DNA from: Streptomyces galbus
Lineage (GTDB): Bacteria > Actinomycetota > Actinomycetes > Streptomycetales > Streptomycetaceae
Reading direction: 5' to 3'
DNA length: 64,000 bases
NCBI RefSeq assembly: GCF_005280195.1
Contig: NZ_SZPR01000019.1
Coordinates: 1 to 64,000 of the forward strand
A model generated the notes under the pieces. The model was not told the origin of the DNA and did not search any database. It saw nothing but the letters and a program-made list of their open reading frames with translations. Position numbers and translations under genes: made by a program. Below, piece after piece: positions 1 to 8,327 of the stretch. The first letter of the stretch is position 1. Each line of letters begins with the position of its first letter.

Positions 1-8
1 TTCATAGT

Positions 9-127
9 GTTTCGGTGGTCATGGCGTAGGGGAAACGCCCGGTTACATTTCGAACCCGGAAGCTAAGCCTTACAGCGCCGATGGTACTGCAGGGGGGACC
101 CTGTGGGAGAGTAGGACACCGCCGAAC
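9..127 (+). rRNA. rrf: 5S ribosomal RNA
   Basis: This is the 5S rRNA that closes an rRNA operon whose 16S and 23S genes must lie to the left of the window. The sequence runs from GTTTCGGTGGTCATGGCG to GTAGGACACCGCCGAAC, and these ends pair to form helix I. The conserved internal stretch CCGAACCCGGAAGCTAAG, shared by streptomycete 5S RNAs, starts near base 52. Length, about 119 nt, is normal. The exact ends could shift by a few bases. Confidence 0.95.
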
Positions 128-136
128 AATTCTTAT

Positions 137-170
137 AAGAAGCCCCGTGCCATTCGGCACGGGGCTTCTT
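137..170 (+). terminator. rRNA operon terminator
   Basis: A perfect 15-bp stem (AAGAAGCCCCGTGCC pairing with its complement, loop ATTC) starts about ten bases after the 5S RNA and is followed by a T-rich stretch. It is the strongest intrinsic terminator in the window and should end rRNA transcription before the acetyltransferase gene. Confidence 0.93.
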
Positions 171-234
171 TGCGTTATATGAGGTGAAGCTTGCCCGGGT
201 CGGGTACTACCGTGGCCACGTGAGTACTAGGGAC

Positions 235-789
235 ATGACAAAGACGGGCTTCGTCGTACGGACCGTACGGGCGGAGGAGTGGGCCGCGGTCAAGGGGCTG
301 CGGCTGGTCGCGCTGCAGGACCCCGTCGCGCACCTGGCGTTCCTGGAGACGTACGAGCAGGCCGTCGCCAGGCCCGACGAGTTCTGGCAGGGGCGGGCGG
401 CCGGCGCCGCCGACGGGGCCCCCGGGGCACGGCAGTTCGTGGCCGAGGCGCCCGGAGGGGACCTGGTGGGCACGCTGACCGTGCTCATCGAGGAGGCCGG
501 CACCGTCGACTGGGCCGGCTTCCCCGTCGAGCGACGGCAGGGGCATGTGGTCGGGGTCTATGTGCGGCCGGAGTGGCGGGGCGGTGGCGTGAGCCGTGCG
601 CTGTTCGACGCCGGGCTGAGCTGGGCCTGGGACAGTGGCGTGGAACGGGTGCGGCTCATCGTGCACGAGGAGAACGGTGTCGCCCAGGCGCTGTACCGCC
701 GGGTCGGGTTCGTTCCCAGTGGCGTGACCGTGCCGTTGGGCGACGGTGGGGACGAGACCGAGCTGGAGTTCGTGCTCGAGCGGTCGTAG
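235..789 (+). CDS. GNAT family N-acetyltransferase
   Basis: A cytosolic acetyl-CoA-dependent N-acetyltransferase of unknown substrate, 184 aa. The acetyl-CoA-binding core, motif A, lies at about residues 103-125, with the pattern VVGVYVRPEWRGGGVSRAL. The C-terminal strand motif ALYRRVGFVPSG follows. Single-domain GNATs are usually 150-190 aa, so it is full length. The ATG at 235 is preferred because the conserved fold begins right after it; in-frame GTG codons at 184 and 220 would add residues encoded in the rRNA terminator spacer. No good Shine-Dalgarno is seen for any of the three. It stands alone, reading away from the rRNA operon, and its stop nearly touches the converging transfer-like cluster. 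Confidence 0.85.
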   Translation: MTKTGFVVRTVRAEEWAAVKGLRLVALQDPVAHLAFLETYEQAVARPDEFWQGRAAGAADGAPGARQFVAEAPGGDLVGTLTVLIEEAGTVDWAGFPVERRQGHVVGVYVRPEWRGGGVSRALFDAGLSWAWDSGVERVRLIVHEENGVAQALYRRVGFVPSGVTVPLGDGGDETELEFVLERS

Positions 790-792
790 CGC

Positions 793-2262
793 TCACACCG
801 GCAGTTCGTCGTGCGGCCAGCGGGTGCGGGCCTGTTCGCGGGAGCGGAGCAGGGCCAGGGTGGGCAGGCCGCGGTCGGTGCCGGTGGCGAGCAGGGCCGG
901 GAGCTGGGGGATCGGGGCCACGGCGGCCACGTCGTCCAGGACGAGGGTGAGTGGTGGGTCGAGCCGACCGGAGGATGACCGTTCGGCCATGCGCCGGCCG
1001 TGCTCGACCACGCTTGCGGCGAGGGCCGTCAGGAAGGGCATCGCGCCCGGCGTCGTCCGGGGGTCCTCGAGGGACTCGCCCACTACGTAGAGGCTGCCCC
1101 CTTCGTCGATGAAGGAATCCAGCGCCAGGGCGTCCGTTCGGTTCGGGGTGCACGCCTCACGGATGTTGACCATGGTGAGCGCGGACAGGGCGCGGGTGGC
1201 CAACTCCTGGGCGATGTCCCGGCGTTCCGCGTGGGCGGTGAGGGCGGCCTCCAGTTCGCCGGCGGAGCCGGAGGCGGCCTTCGGGTTCGTACGGAGGATG
1301 CGGACGGCGTCCTGGACCTGGGTGCCCTGGGACCAGCGGTGGACGTGGCGGATGGTGCGGCCGTCCACGGCGGCGGCGTGCAGATAGCTGCGCAGCAGGG
1401 TCTCGGCGGTGTCGCTGACGGCCTGGTCCAGGCGGGATGCGGGGCGTACGGGGGCGAGGAGGGCGGCGGCTCGGTGCGCTGCGGTGTTCCTGTCCTCGCA
1501 GCCGCTGGTGGGGGACCAGTGGAGGCGGGCCGGGGTGTCGCAGAGGTGGGCCGGGTCGTAGACGTGGACCGGGCCCAGCTTGGCGCGGGCGTCCTTGGTG
1601 GACTGCCAGAGGGCGGGGTTGGAGGTGACGACGAGGGCGGGGCCCTCGGCGTCGCGGACGGCCTGGGCCGCGGTGAGCTCGCGCGCCTCCCGGGGGGCGT
1701 AGAGCACCGTGCCCTCGGCGCGGTGGGTCTCCCAGCCGGTCACGGGTTCGCCCTGGGGCGGGGGTGCGGCCGGCGGCTCCGCCGGTTCCTCGACAGTCGT
1801 CCGTGCCGGAGGTGCGAGCACCTCGGTGACCTCCTGGACCTCCTGTCGGGGGTGCGGTACCGGCTCCGGCGGGCGCTCCGGGCCCAGCTTCCTGCGGGCC
1901 CGTACCGCCCGCCACCTCGCCAGGGTGCCCATCGTGAACACCGTCAGGACGAACAGGATCATGAGCTGGCCGATGAGCAGGCCCCAGAAGAGGCCGTAGC
2001 CGGAGAGCGCCCCGGTGGGGGCGTCGGGCCAGGCGCCCGGGATGTCGTGCGGCCGGCCGATGAGGTGGCGCATGGCCAGGGGGGTGTGGGTGAAGGTGAC
2101 GCCGTCGGGCCAGGCGCCGTGGGAGAACAGGGCCGCCAGGCCGGTGGCCGTCCACACCAGCAGGGTCATGCCGAGGAGGAACGCGAGGAAGCCCAGCAGC
2201 AGTCCGTCGGGGACACCGCCCTGGGCGCCCCGGCGGTCGGGGCCGTCGTCGACCGGTCTCAC
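793..2262 (-). CDS. TraG/VirD4-like coupling protein, degenerate
   Basis: Last gene of a type IV secretion-like operon, 489 aa, GTG start with a GAGGAAG ribosome site. Two N-terminal membrane helices (about residues 20-45 and 90-115) are followed by a linker and a RecA-like domain. The domain shows VVTSNPALW, GPVHVYDPAHL and the Walker B-like LTLVLDDVAAVAP followed by LPALLATGTDRGLPTLALLRS, which is the DEVANIAPLPDLP region of actinobacterial TraG. The Walker A loop expected just before VVTSNP is absent: the region reads LYAPREARELTAAQAV. The protein also stops soon after the EQARTRW segment, where family members continue. It is probably not an active motor and may instead help recruit or dock substrate. 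Confidence 0.8.
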   Translation of the reverse strand: MRPVDDGPDRRGAQGGVPDGLLLGFLAFLLGMTLLVWTATGLAALFSHGAWPDGVTFTHTPLAMRHLIGRPHDIPGAWPDAPTGALSGYGLFWGLLIGQLMILFVLTVFTMGTLARWRAVRARRKLGPERPPEPVPHPRQEVQEVTEVLAPPARTTVEEPAEPPAAPPPQGEPVTGWETHRAEGTVLYAPREARELTAAQAVRDAEGPALVVTSNPALWQSTKDARAKLGPVHVYDPAHLCDTPARLHWSPTSGCEDRNTAAHRAAALLAPVRPASRLDQAVSDTAETLLRSYLHAAAVDGRTIRHVHRWSQGTQVQDAVRILRTNPKAASGSAGELEAALTAHAERRDIAQELATRALSALTMVNIREACTPNRTDALALDSFIDEGGSLYVVGESLEDPRTTPGAMPFLTALAASVVEHGRRMAERSSSGRLDPPLTLVLDDVAAVAPIPQLPALLATGTDRGLPTLALLRSREQARTRWPHDELPV

Positions 2263-2299
2263 GGCTTCCTCGCTCTCCGGGCTCTTTCCTGTACGTCCG

Positions 2300-3715
2300 T
2301 TACGCCACCGTCGACTCGGAGTCGCCGAGGTGCTGTTCCACGAAGGCGGCCGCGCGCTGTTCCGCCTCCAGTTCGGCGGCGCGCAGGGCGTCGTCGTTCC
2401 GGAGGAGGTCGCTGGAGGACTCCGTCATGGCGCGGTCGGTGAAGACCAGCGGGCGTTCCGTCTCGGTGATCAGGTGTTTGACCACCTGGACGTTGCCGTT
2501 GACGTCCCACACCGCGATGCCGGGGGTGAGGGTGGGGATGATCTCCACCGCCCAGCGGGGCAGGCCCAGGACGCGGCCGGTCGCGCGGGCCTCGTCGGCC
2601 TTCTGGGCGTAGATGGTTCTGGTGGACGCCATCTTGAGGATGGCCGCCGCCTCCTTCGCCGCCGCTCCGTCGACCACGTCGGACAGGTGGTGGACCACCG
2701 CCACGAAGGACAGGCCGAGGCGTCGGCCGAACTTCAGCAGGCGCTGGAAGAGTTGGGCCACGAAGGGGCTGTTGATGATGTGCCAGGCTTCCTCGACCAG
2801 GAAGATGCGCTTCTTGCGGTCGGGGCGGATCCAGGTGTGCTCCAGCCAGACGCCGACGATCGCCATGAGGATCGGCATGGCGATGGAGTTGCGGTCGATG
2901 TGGGACAGGTCGAACACGATCAGCGGGGCGTCGAGGTCGATGCCGACCGTCGTCGGGCCGTCGAACATGCCGCGCAGGTCGCCGTCGACCAGGCGGTCCA
3001 GGACCAGGGCGACGTCCAGGCCCCAAGCGCGGACGTCGTCCAGGGCGACGTTCATGGCCTCGGCCGAGTCCGGTTCGGGGTGCCGGAGCTGGTCGACGAT
3101 GTCGGTCAGGACGGGCTGGCGGTCGACGATCGTCTCGTTGACGTAGGCGTGGGCGACCTTGAGGGCGAAGCCGGAGCGCTCGTCCAGGCCGTGGCCCATG
3201 GCGACCTCGATGATCGTCCGGAGCAGCGCGAGCTGGCCGGTCGTGGTGATCGACGGGTCGAGCGGGTTGAGGCGGATGCCGTGGTTCAGGGCGGCCGTGG
3301 GGTCCAGGCGGATGGGGGTTATCCCCAGCTCCTCGGCGATGAGGTTCCACTCGCCGACGCCGTCCTCGCCCTGGGCGTCCAGGACGACGACCTGGCGGTC
3401 GCGGAAGCGGAGCTGGCGCAGGACGTACGTCTTCTCCAGGGCGGACTTGCCGTTGCCGGACTCGCCCAGGACCAGCCAGTGGGGGGCCGGCAACTGCTGG
3501 CCGTAGAGCTGGAAGGGGTCGTAGATGTAGCCCTTCCCGGAGTACACCTCGCGGCCGATGATGACGCCGGAGTCGCCGAGGCCGGGGGCGGCCGTGGGCA
3601 GGTAGACGGCCTGGGCCTGGCCCGTGGAGGTGCGCACCGGGAGGCGCGTGGTCTCGACCTTCCCGAAGAGGAAGGACGTGAACGCTTCGGTGAGGATCGA
3701 CAGGGGGTCCCGCAT
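2300..3715 (-). CDS. VirB4-like secretion ATPase
   Basis: An ATPase of 471 aa matching the C-terminal motor domain of VirB4/TraC proteins, expected to power a membrane-spanning secretion or transfer apparatus from the inner face of the membrane. Walker A is GESGNGKSA at about residue 80, after LPAPHWLVL. Walker B is KKRIFLVEEAWHI, followed by the RRLGLSFVAVVHHLSD motif typical of VirB4. The N-terminal domain found in classical VirB4 is short here; the gene just upstream may supply it. Translation starts at ATG 3715, only 8 bases after the upstream stop, which implies one operon. A longer reading frame upstream overlaps the neighbour and is not coding. Confidence 0.88.
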   Translation of the reverse strand: MRDPLSILTEAFTSFLFGKVETTRLPVRTSTGQAQAVYLPTAAPGLGDSGVIIGREVYSGKGYIYDPFQLYGQQLPAPHWLVLGESGNGKSALEKTYVLRQLRFRDRQVVVLDAQGEDGVGEWNLIAEELGITPIRLDPTAALNHGIRLNPLDPSITTTGQLALLRTIIEVAMGHGLDERSGFALKVAHAYVNETIVDRQPVLTDIVDQLRHPEPDSAEAMNVALDDVRAWGLDVALVLDRLVDGDLRGMFDGPTTVGIDLDAPLIVFDLSHIDRNSIAMPILMAIVGVWLEHTWIRPDRKKRIFLVEEAWHIINSPFVAQLFQRLLKFGRRLGLSFVAVVHHLSDVVDGAAAKEAAAILKMASTRTIYAQKADEARATGRVLGLPRWAVEIIPTLTPGIAVWDVNGNVQVVKHLITETERPLVFTDRAMTESSSDLLRNDDALRAAELEAEQRAAAFVEQHLGDSESTVA

Positions 3716-3723
3716 GGGTGGCC

Positions 3724-5283
3724 CTACCTTCGGATGCCGGTGGCGAACGGGAGGGTGTTCACGAAGGCGCGGTGGTGCTCGCGGTCGCACCACTCCAGCT
3801 TGAGGTACGACTTGCCGGCCGAGGCCCTTATCGTGCGCTTGTCGCGGGCGAGTGCCTCCGGGGTGCGGGACGAGACCGTGATGTAGCCGACCAGGTTGAC
3901 GCCCGCCGCGCCGCTCGCCAGGTCCTCGCCGCGCTGGTCGAGGCGGCTGTTGGCGGCGACGTCGCGGGGGTCGACGGTGCGGTTGAGCTTGGCGGCGCGG
4001 GACGCCTCGGCCTCGTCGTTGGTCTTCTCGGTCAACATGCGTTCGATGGCCACCTCGGTGGGTTCGAGGTCCATCGTGACGGCGACCGTCCGGATGACGT
4101 CCGGGGTGTGGACGAGCAGCGGGGCGAGGAAGTTCACGCCGACCGGGGTCATCGGCCACTCCTTCACCCAGGCGGTGGCGTGGCACCAGGGGTGGCGGGT
4201 GGCCGACTCGCGGGTCTTGGCCTGGAGGTAGGTGGGCTCCATGGCGTCCAGTTCGGCCGGCCAGGCGTTGCGCCGGGTCATCGCCTGGATGTGGTCGATG
4301 GGGTGGTCCGGGTCGTACATGGAGTGGATGAGCGAGGCGAGGCGGCCCTGGCCGAGGGGCTGGCGGACACGGATGTCCGCCTCCTGCAGGCGCGAGCAGA
4401 TGTCGGTGAGCTCGCGGGCCATGACGACGGCGAGGCCGGCGTCGCGGTCGAGCTTGCGGCCGTTCTGCGGGCGGGCGGCGCGGGCCATGGCGTGGGCCTC
4501 GGCGGCCAGCTCGCGGGAGTAGTGCATGCAGGCGACGAGGTAGGCGCGGTGCTGCTCGCTGCTGGTGGACACCATCGACTGGAGCTGGTCGTACGACTGC
4601 TGCAGCCAGCCCGGGGACCGGTCGTCGCCGCGCTGGGCGACGTCCTTGGCGTGGGCGTCGGGGTCCGCCGGGAGGGTGCGGGCGAGCATCTGCAGGCGGG
4701 TGACGAAGCCGTCACCGTTGGCCACGTGCTTGAGCAGGGTGCCGAAGCGGTCGACGAGGGCTTCCTGGTCCTCGCTGTCGCGCAGGCCGACGCCGGGGCC
4801 CTCGATCTCGATGGCGGCGGTGACGGTGCGGCGGTCGGCGTGCAGCAGGACGGCGATCTCGTCGGGGCCGAAGGGCGCGGCCAGCCAGCTGATGCGGCCG
4901 ATGCCGGGGGGCGGGGGGACCTCGACCTCGCGCCCGTCGAGGCGGGTGCCGGCCTCCATGGCGGCGGAGCGGTAGACGGTGCCGCGGCGCAGGGTGCGCT
5001 TGTAGCTGCGGTTGATCTCGAACCACTTGTAGAACGTGCGGTGCTTGTACGGCACGTAGACCGCGGCGAGCGCGGTCAGCGGGAAGCCGGTGAGCAGCAC
5101 GATGCGCAGGGCGAGGACGGGGACGAGGAGCCCGCACATCATGCCGAGGAACGCGCCCGCGACGATCAGCGCGATCTCGCCGGTCTCGCGGTTGCGGCCG
5201 ATGATCGCGTTCGGCCGGGCGCGGCCGATCAGATATGTACGGCGGGGCGTGACCGGATGGGACACGTGGGACTCGGTCGTCAA
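3724..5283 (-). CDS. SCO6880-type membrane protein, VirB3/VirB4-N-like
   Basis: A 519-aa protein that I recognise as the SCO6880 family found in actinobacterial transfer-like clusters. Near residue 20 it has TYLIGRARPNAIIGRN, followed by two adjacent membrane helices (about 38-75) and then KHRTFYKWFEINRSYKRTL, the layout of PrgI/VirB3 proteins. A large cytosolic region follows with charged helices and no Walker motifs, comparable in position to the N-terminal domain of VirB4. My inference is that this protein and the ATPase encoded next together equal VirB3 plus VirB4. Its ATG start overlaps the stop of the preceding gene as ATGA, so translation is probably coupled. Confidence 0.8.
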   Translation of the reverse strand: MTTESHVSHPVTPRRTYLIGRARPNAIIGRNRETGEIALIVAGAFLGMMCGLLVPVLALRIVLLTGFPLTALAAVYVPYKHRTFYKWFEINRSYKRTLRRGTVYRSAAMEAGTRLDGREVEVPPPPGIGRISWLAAPFGPDEIAVLLHADRRTVTAAIEIEGPGVGLRDSEDQEALVDRFGTLLKHVANGDGFVTRLQMLARTLPADPDAHAKDVAQRGDDRSPGWLQQSYDQLQSMVSTSSEQHRAYLVACMHYSRELAAEAHAMARAARPQNGRKLDRDAGLAVVMARELTDICSRLQEADIRVRQPLGQGRLASLIHSMYDPDHPIDHIQAMTRRNAWPAELDAMEPTYLQAKTRESATRHPWCHATAWVKEWPMTPVGVNFLAPLLVHTPDVIRTVAVTMDLEPTEVAIERMLTEKTNDEAEASRAAKLNRTVDPRDVAANSRLDQRGEDLASGAAGVNLVGYITVSSRTPEALARDKRTIRASAGKSYLKLEWCDREHHRAFVNTLPFATGIRR

Positions 5284-6635
5284 CGCCCTTCACCTCCCGT
5301 GCGGTTGGTACTGCTGTTGCGGGTGTTGCCGGCGTGCGGGGTGTTGATGGGGCTGCTCGCGCGGGGTGCGGGTGCGGCGGAGGGGACGGTTCCGCCGCCC
5401 GTGCCGCCGGTGGCGGGGCGGGTGCTGTGGGCGGCGATGCCGCCGGCGGTGGTGTTGGCGGGGCGGGGCGCGCCGGAGGACGAGCCGCCGCCGTTGCTGT
5501 CGGCGCGGGTGCTGTGGGTCTTGATGCCCTGGGCGACCAGGGACGCGGGCGAGGAGATCACGGCGGCGGCCTTGTTCTCGGCGCCCTGCATGATGCGGTT
5601 GTTGCGGGAGTTGGCGATCTCGTCGCCGAAGCCGGGGACGAAGCGGTAGATCATCGCGCTGGCGAAGATGGCGAGCAGGATGATGGCGAGGCCGGAGACG
5701 ACGGCGGAGAACGCGCCGGGGCCGTCGTTCGAGGACAGGGCGCCGGCGAGGCCGAGGACGATCACGATGACCGGCTTGGCCAGGATGACGGCGATCATGA
5801 TGCCGGCCCAGCGGCGGACGTGGCCCCAGAGGTTCTTGTCGACGAGGCCGGCGTAGACGACGGTGCCGAGGAGGGCGCCAACGTAGAGCAGGGCGGCGCG
5901 GACGACGAGTTCCAGCCAGAGGACGCCGGCGGCGAGGATGCTGACCAGGGACACCACGATCAGCATGATCGGGCCGCCGCCGATGTCCTGGCCCTTGGCG
6001 AGGGCGCCGGAGAAGGTGCCGAAGAACGTGTCGGTCTGGTCGCCGGTGGCCTTCGCGAGGACCTCGCTGACGCCGTCCGTGGCGGAGACGACCGTGTACA
6101 GGATCAGCGGGGTGAAGGCGGAGGCGAGGACGGTCAGCCAGAGGAAGCCGATGGCCTCGGAGATCGCGGTCGTCAGGGGGACGCCGCGGACGGCGCGCTT
6201 GGCGACGGCCAGGAGCCACAGCAGGAGCGTGAGGATCGTCGAGGCGGCGAAGACGACGGCGTACTGCTGGAGGAACTTGGCGTTGGTGAAGTCGACGTTG
6301 GCGGTCTCCTTCACGGCCTCGCTGAGCTTGCCGACGGTCCAGGAGGCGGCGTCGGCGCAGCCGCGGGCGAGCGAGGACAGGGGGTCGAGGGTGTCGGAGA
6401 CGCCGGGGTTGGTGGTGGTGCCCGAGGTGCCGTTGCCCTTTTCGCAGTACTTCTTGGCCTGGCCCGGGATCAGCGAGCAGTCGAGGCTCTGGGACGGTGA
6501 CGGCCCGCCGGAGGGCGTGGGGGAGGGGTCCGGCGTGGGCAGCGCGAAGGCGCGGGTGGCCAGCAGGACGGCCGTGGTCTGGACGGCGGTCACGGCACCG
6601 GCGAGCGTGAGCACGCGGCGGGGGTTACCGGGCAT
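5280..6635 (-). CDS. VirB6/TrbL-like polytopic membrane protein
   Basis: A 451-aa integral membrane protein. It begins with a signal-like helix ending in ATRAFALPTP, followed by an exported Pro/Ser-rich stretch with a Cys pair (SLDCSLIPGQ and KKYCEKG). At least six hydrophobic segments come next (for example ILTLLLWLLAVA, IMLIVVSLVSILAAG, AALLYVGALLGTVVYAGLV), and a long Gly/Ser/Thr/Asn-rich cytosolic tail ends the protein. This layout is that of TrbL/VirB6 channel subunits and fits its place before the VirB3/VirB4-like genes. Its start overlaps the end of the upstream gene by 11 bases. The family call rests on topology and context, not on a sharp motif. Confidence 0.75.
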   Translation of the reverse strand: MPGNPRRVLTLAGAVTAVQTTAVLLATRAFALPTPDPSPTPSGGPSPSQSLDCSLIPGQAKKYCEKGNGTSGTTTNPGVSDTLDPLSSLARGCADAASWTVGKLSEAVKETANVDFTNAKFLQQYAVVFAASTILTLLLWLLAVAKRAVRGVPLTTAISEAIGFLWLTVLASAFTPLILYTVVSATDGVSEVLAKATGDQTDTFFGTFSGALAKGQDIGGGPIMLIVVSLVSILAAGVLWLELVVRAALLYVGALLGTVVYAGLVDKNLWGHVRRWAGIMIAVILAKPVIVIVLGLAGALSSNDGPGAFSAVVSGLAIILLAIFASAMIYRFVPGFGDEIANSRNNRIMQGAENKAAAVISSPASLVAQGIKTHSTRADSNGGGSSSGAPRPANTTAGGIAAHSTRPATGGTGGGTVPSAAPAPRASSPINTPHAGNTRNSSTNRTGGEGR

Positions 6636-7488
6636 ACGTGAACCCTCCGTACTCCTCGATGGCCTTGCTGATCTCGTCGGAGGTGGCCGCCTTGTCGTCG
6701 CCCGGGACCGGGGAGGGGCCGTCCGTCTGGGTGTCGGTGACGACCTTCCAGTCGCCGTCGGCCCAGCGCAGGTCGAAGGTCCAGGTCTTCCACGACGTGG
6801 TGACGGGGTCGGTGGAGTTCTGGCCGGACATGCCGATCAGTCCGACGTACCAGACCGAGACCTGGGCGCTGGTGTCGGTGTAGGCGAGCACGGTGGTCCC
6901 GGCCGGGATCACGCGGGAGACGAACGTGTTGCCCTGCGGGGCGTTGCCGGCCGCGTCGAGGCCCATCTTGGCGAGGAAGGCGGCGGAGTACGCCTGGTCG
7001 AGGGCCGTGCGGAGCCGGGAGGCGGCGTCGGTGGTGTAGACGGCGTCGACGATGGTGTGCCGGGTGGCCGGCTGGAACATGCCGGTCGAGCCGAGCGCGA
7101 CGGCGTAATTGGCCGCGGCCGACTGGGCGCCCTCCTGGCTCCGCGCGAAGCCGGCCGGGATGCCCGCGCCGCTCTTCGTCCGCACCGGCTGCGCCCCCGA
7201 GGCTGCCGTAGGGGCCGCCTTCTGGTTGGGTCTGCCGGTGTCGGGCGAGCCTGCTGAGCCGTCTCCGCCGCGGTTCGCGAAGGCGATCGCCGCGATGAGG
7301 AGGACGACCACGCCGACCACCGTGACCATGCTGCGCGAGGAGGAGCGGCCGCCGCGGCGGGCGCCGCCGTACGGGTCGTTGTCGGGGACGCGCAGGCGGG
7401 TCTGGCCGCCTCCGCCGCCGTAGACGTACCCGCCGTCCTCGCCGGCGCGGGCGGGCTCGCCGTAGCCGTGTTCGTCGCCGGGACTCAT
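6625..7488 (-). CDS. VirB8/TrbF-like single-pass membrane protein
   Basis: A 287-aa protein with a Gly/Tyr-rich cytosolic N-terminus (GEPARAGEDGGYVYGGGGGQ), one membrane helix at about residues 60-78 (MVTVVGVVVLLIAAIAFA) and an extracytoplasmic domain. That domain ends in strands such as VSVWYVGLIGM, KTWTFDLRW and DGDWKVV, as expected for the NTF2-like fold of VirB8/TcpC scaffold proteins. I place the ATG at 7488, which directly precedes the acidic and Gly-rich tail; a frame extending 36 codons further upstream lacks coding character. It sits between the VirB2-like and VirB6-like genes. Confidence 0.72.
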   Translation of the reverse strand: MSPGDEHGYGEPARAGEDGGYVYGGGGGQTRLRVPDNDPYGGARRGGRSSSRSMVTVVGVVVLLIAAIAFANRGGDGSAGSPDTGRPNQKAAPTAASGAQPVRTKSGAGIPAGFARSQEGAQSAAANYAVALGSTGMFQPATRHTIVDAVYTTDAASRLRTALDQAYSAAFLAKMGLDAAGNAPQGNTFVSRVIPAGTTVLAYTDTSAQVSVWYVGLIGMSGQNSTDPVTTSWKTWTFDLRWADGDWKVVTDTQTDGPSPVPGDDKAATSDEISKAIEEYGGFTYAR

Positions 7489-7665
7489 GCCCTGTCCGCC
7501 CCCTCGTTGCCGTACCGGAACGCGTGGTAGTACGACGGTAGCCGTGCTGGTTCCCGCGCGGGCGCGGTGTGGTGACTCGACATCAGGGAAACGCAACCTC
7601 AGCCGGTGGGCACGACGGGTGGGTGGGTGGAGGGGGCCGGGCGTGCCCGGGGTGCGGGGGAGGGG

Positions 7666-7974
7666 CTACACCGCCATGCCGTACACGATGGTGAACAGCG
7701 TGCCGAGCGATCCGATGATGAAGACGCCCGTGAGGCCGGCGATGATGAGGCCCTTGCCCTGTTCGGCGCTGAAGGTGTCGCGCAGGGCCGTGGCGCCGAT
7801 GCGCTGCTTCGCCGCGCCCCAGACCGCGATGCCGAGGCAGAGCAGGATGGCCACCGCCATCACGACCTCGATCATCACCTTCGCCTCGTTGCCCAGGCTG
7901 CCGAAGGGGCCCCAGTCCGGAGCGATCCCGCCGATGATGGTGTTGATGTCTCCCTTGTCGGCCGCAAAGAGCAT
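7666..7974 (-). CDS. Small two-helix membrane protein, VirB2-like position
   Basis: First gene of the minus-strand operon, 102 aa. After a short polar start (MLFAADKGDINTIIGGIAPD) there are two hydrophobic helices, VMIEVVMAVAILLCLGIAVWG and GLIIAGLTGVFIIGSLGTLF, joined by a basic and Gly-rich loop. VirB2/TrbC pilins are small two-helix proteins encoded at the same place in such operons, so a pilin or channel-plug role is inferred. The ATG at 7974 follows AGGGG by 11 bases; a GTG at 7983 is too close to it. A 177-base gap separates it from the VirB8-like gene. Confidence 0.7.
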   Translation of the reverse strand: MLFAADKGDINTIIGGIAPDWGPFGSLGNEAKVMIEVVMAVAILLCLGIAVWGAAKQRIGATALRDTFSAEQGKGLIIAGLTGVFIIGSLGTLFTIVYGMAV

Positions 7975-8093
7975 GTAAGTCACCGCCCCTGGTGGGTAGT
8001 TCCGCACGGCCCCTGCCGGTGTGCAGAGGTCACGCCTCATTCTCGCCGACAACGACGGCGTCGGATGTCGACTTGACGTCATTGATGGACTGG

Positions 8094-8118
8094 ATTCGTA
8101 CGAATACCACCGTACGGT
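8094..8118. promoter_or_regulatory. Paired CGTACG palindromes in divergent intergenic region
   Basis: The 353-base gap between the secretion-like operon (left) and the protease gene (right) is visibly richer in A and T than its surroundings. Within it are two palindromes centred 14 bases apart: ATTCGTACGAAT at 8094-8105 and ACCGTACGGT at 8109-8118. A TTGACG hexamer lies just upstream on the plus strand. They look like a dimer-of-dimers operator controlling one or both divergent transcripts. No binding protein is known to me. I see no convincing gene in the rest of the gap. Confidence 0.45.
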
Positions 8119-8327
8119 TACTCTGTGTATCACGGAGGTTCACGCCGGGCAACGAGATCTGGGCGGAACCTGTGGTGTGGTTCCGTCGTTGACCCCTCTT
8201 CACGGCCGTTCCGTTTTCTGACGGCCGGTCGGGTGAGCCCCCGCCGTTCGATGGTCTCATGAGGCGTCAGGTCCCTTCCGCGTCCGGTCTGACGGTTCTC
8301 TCACCTTCGTGCGGCACAGTGCACCCG

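Noticed and set aside
2300..4186. N-terminal extension of the VirB4-like ATPase by 157 residues
   Set aside because: The extension overlaps the upstream SCO6880-type gene in another frame and is Arg/His/Pro-rich; ATG 3715 fits the operon spacing.
8030..8260. 76-codon minus-strand frame before the secretion-like operon
   Set aside because: No ribosome site, no domain, and it spans the palindromes and promoter-like hexamers; more likely regulatory DNA.
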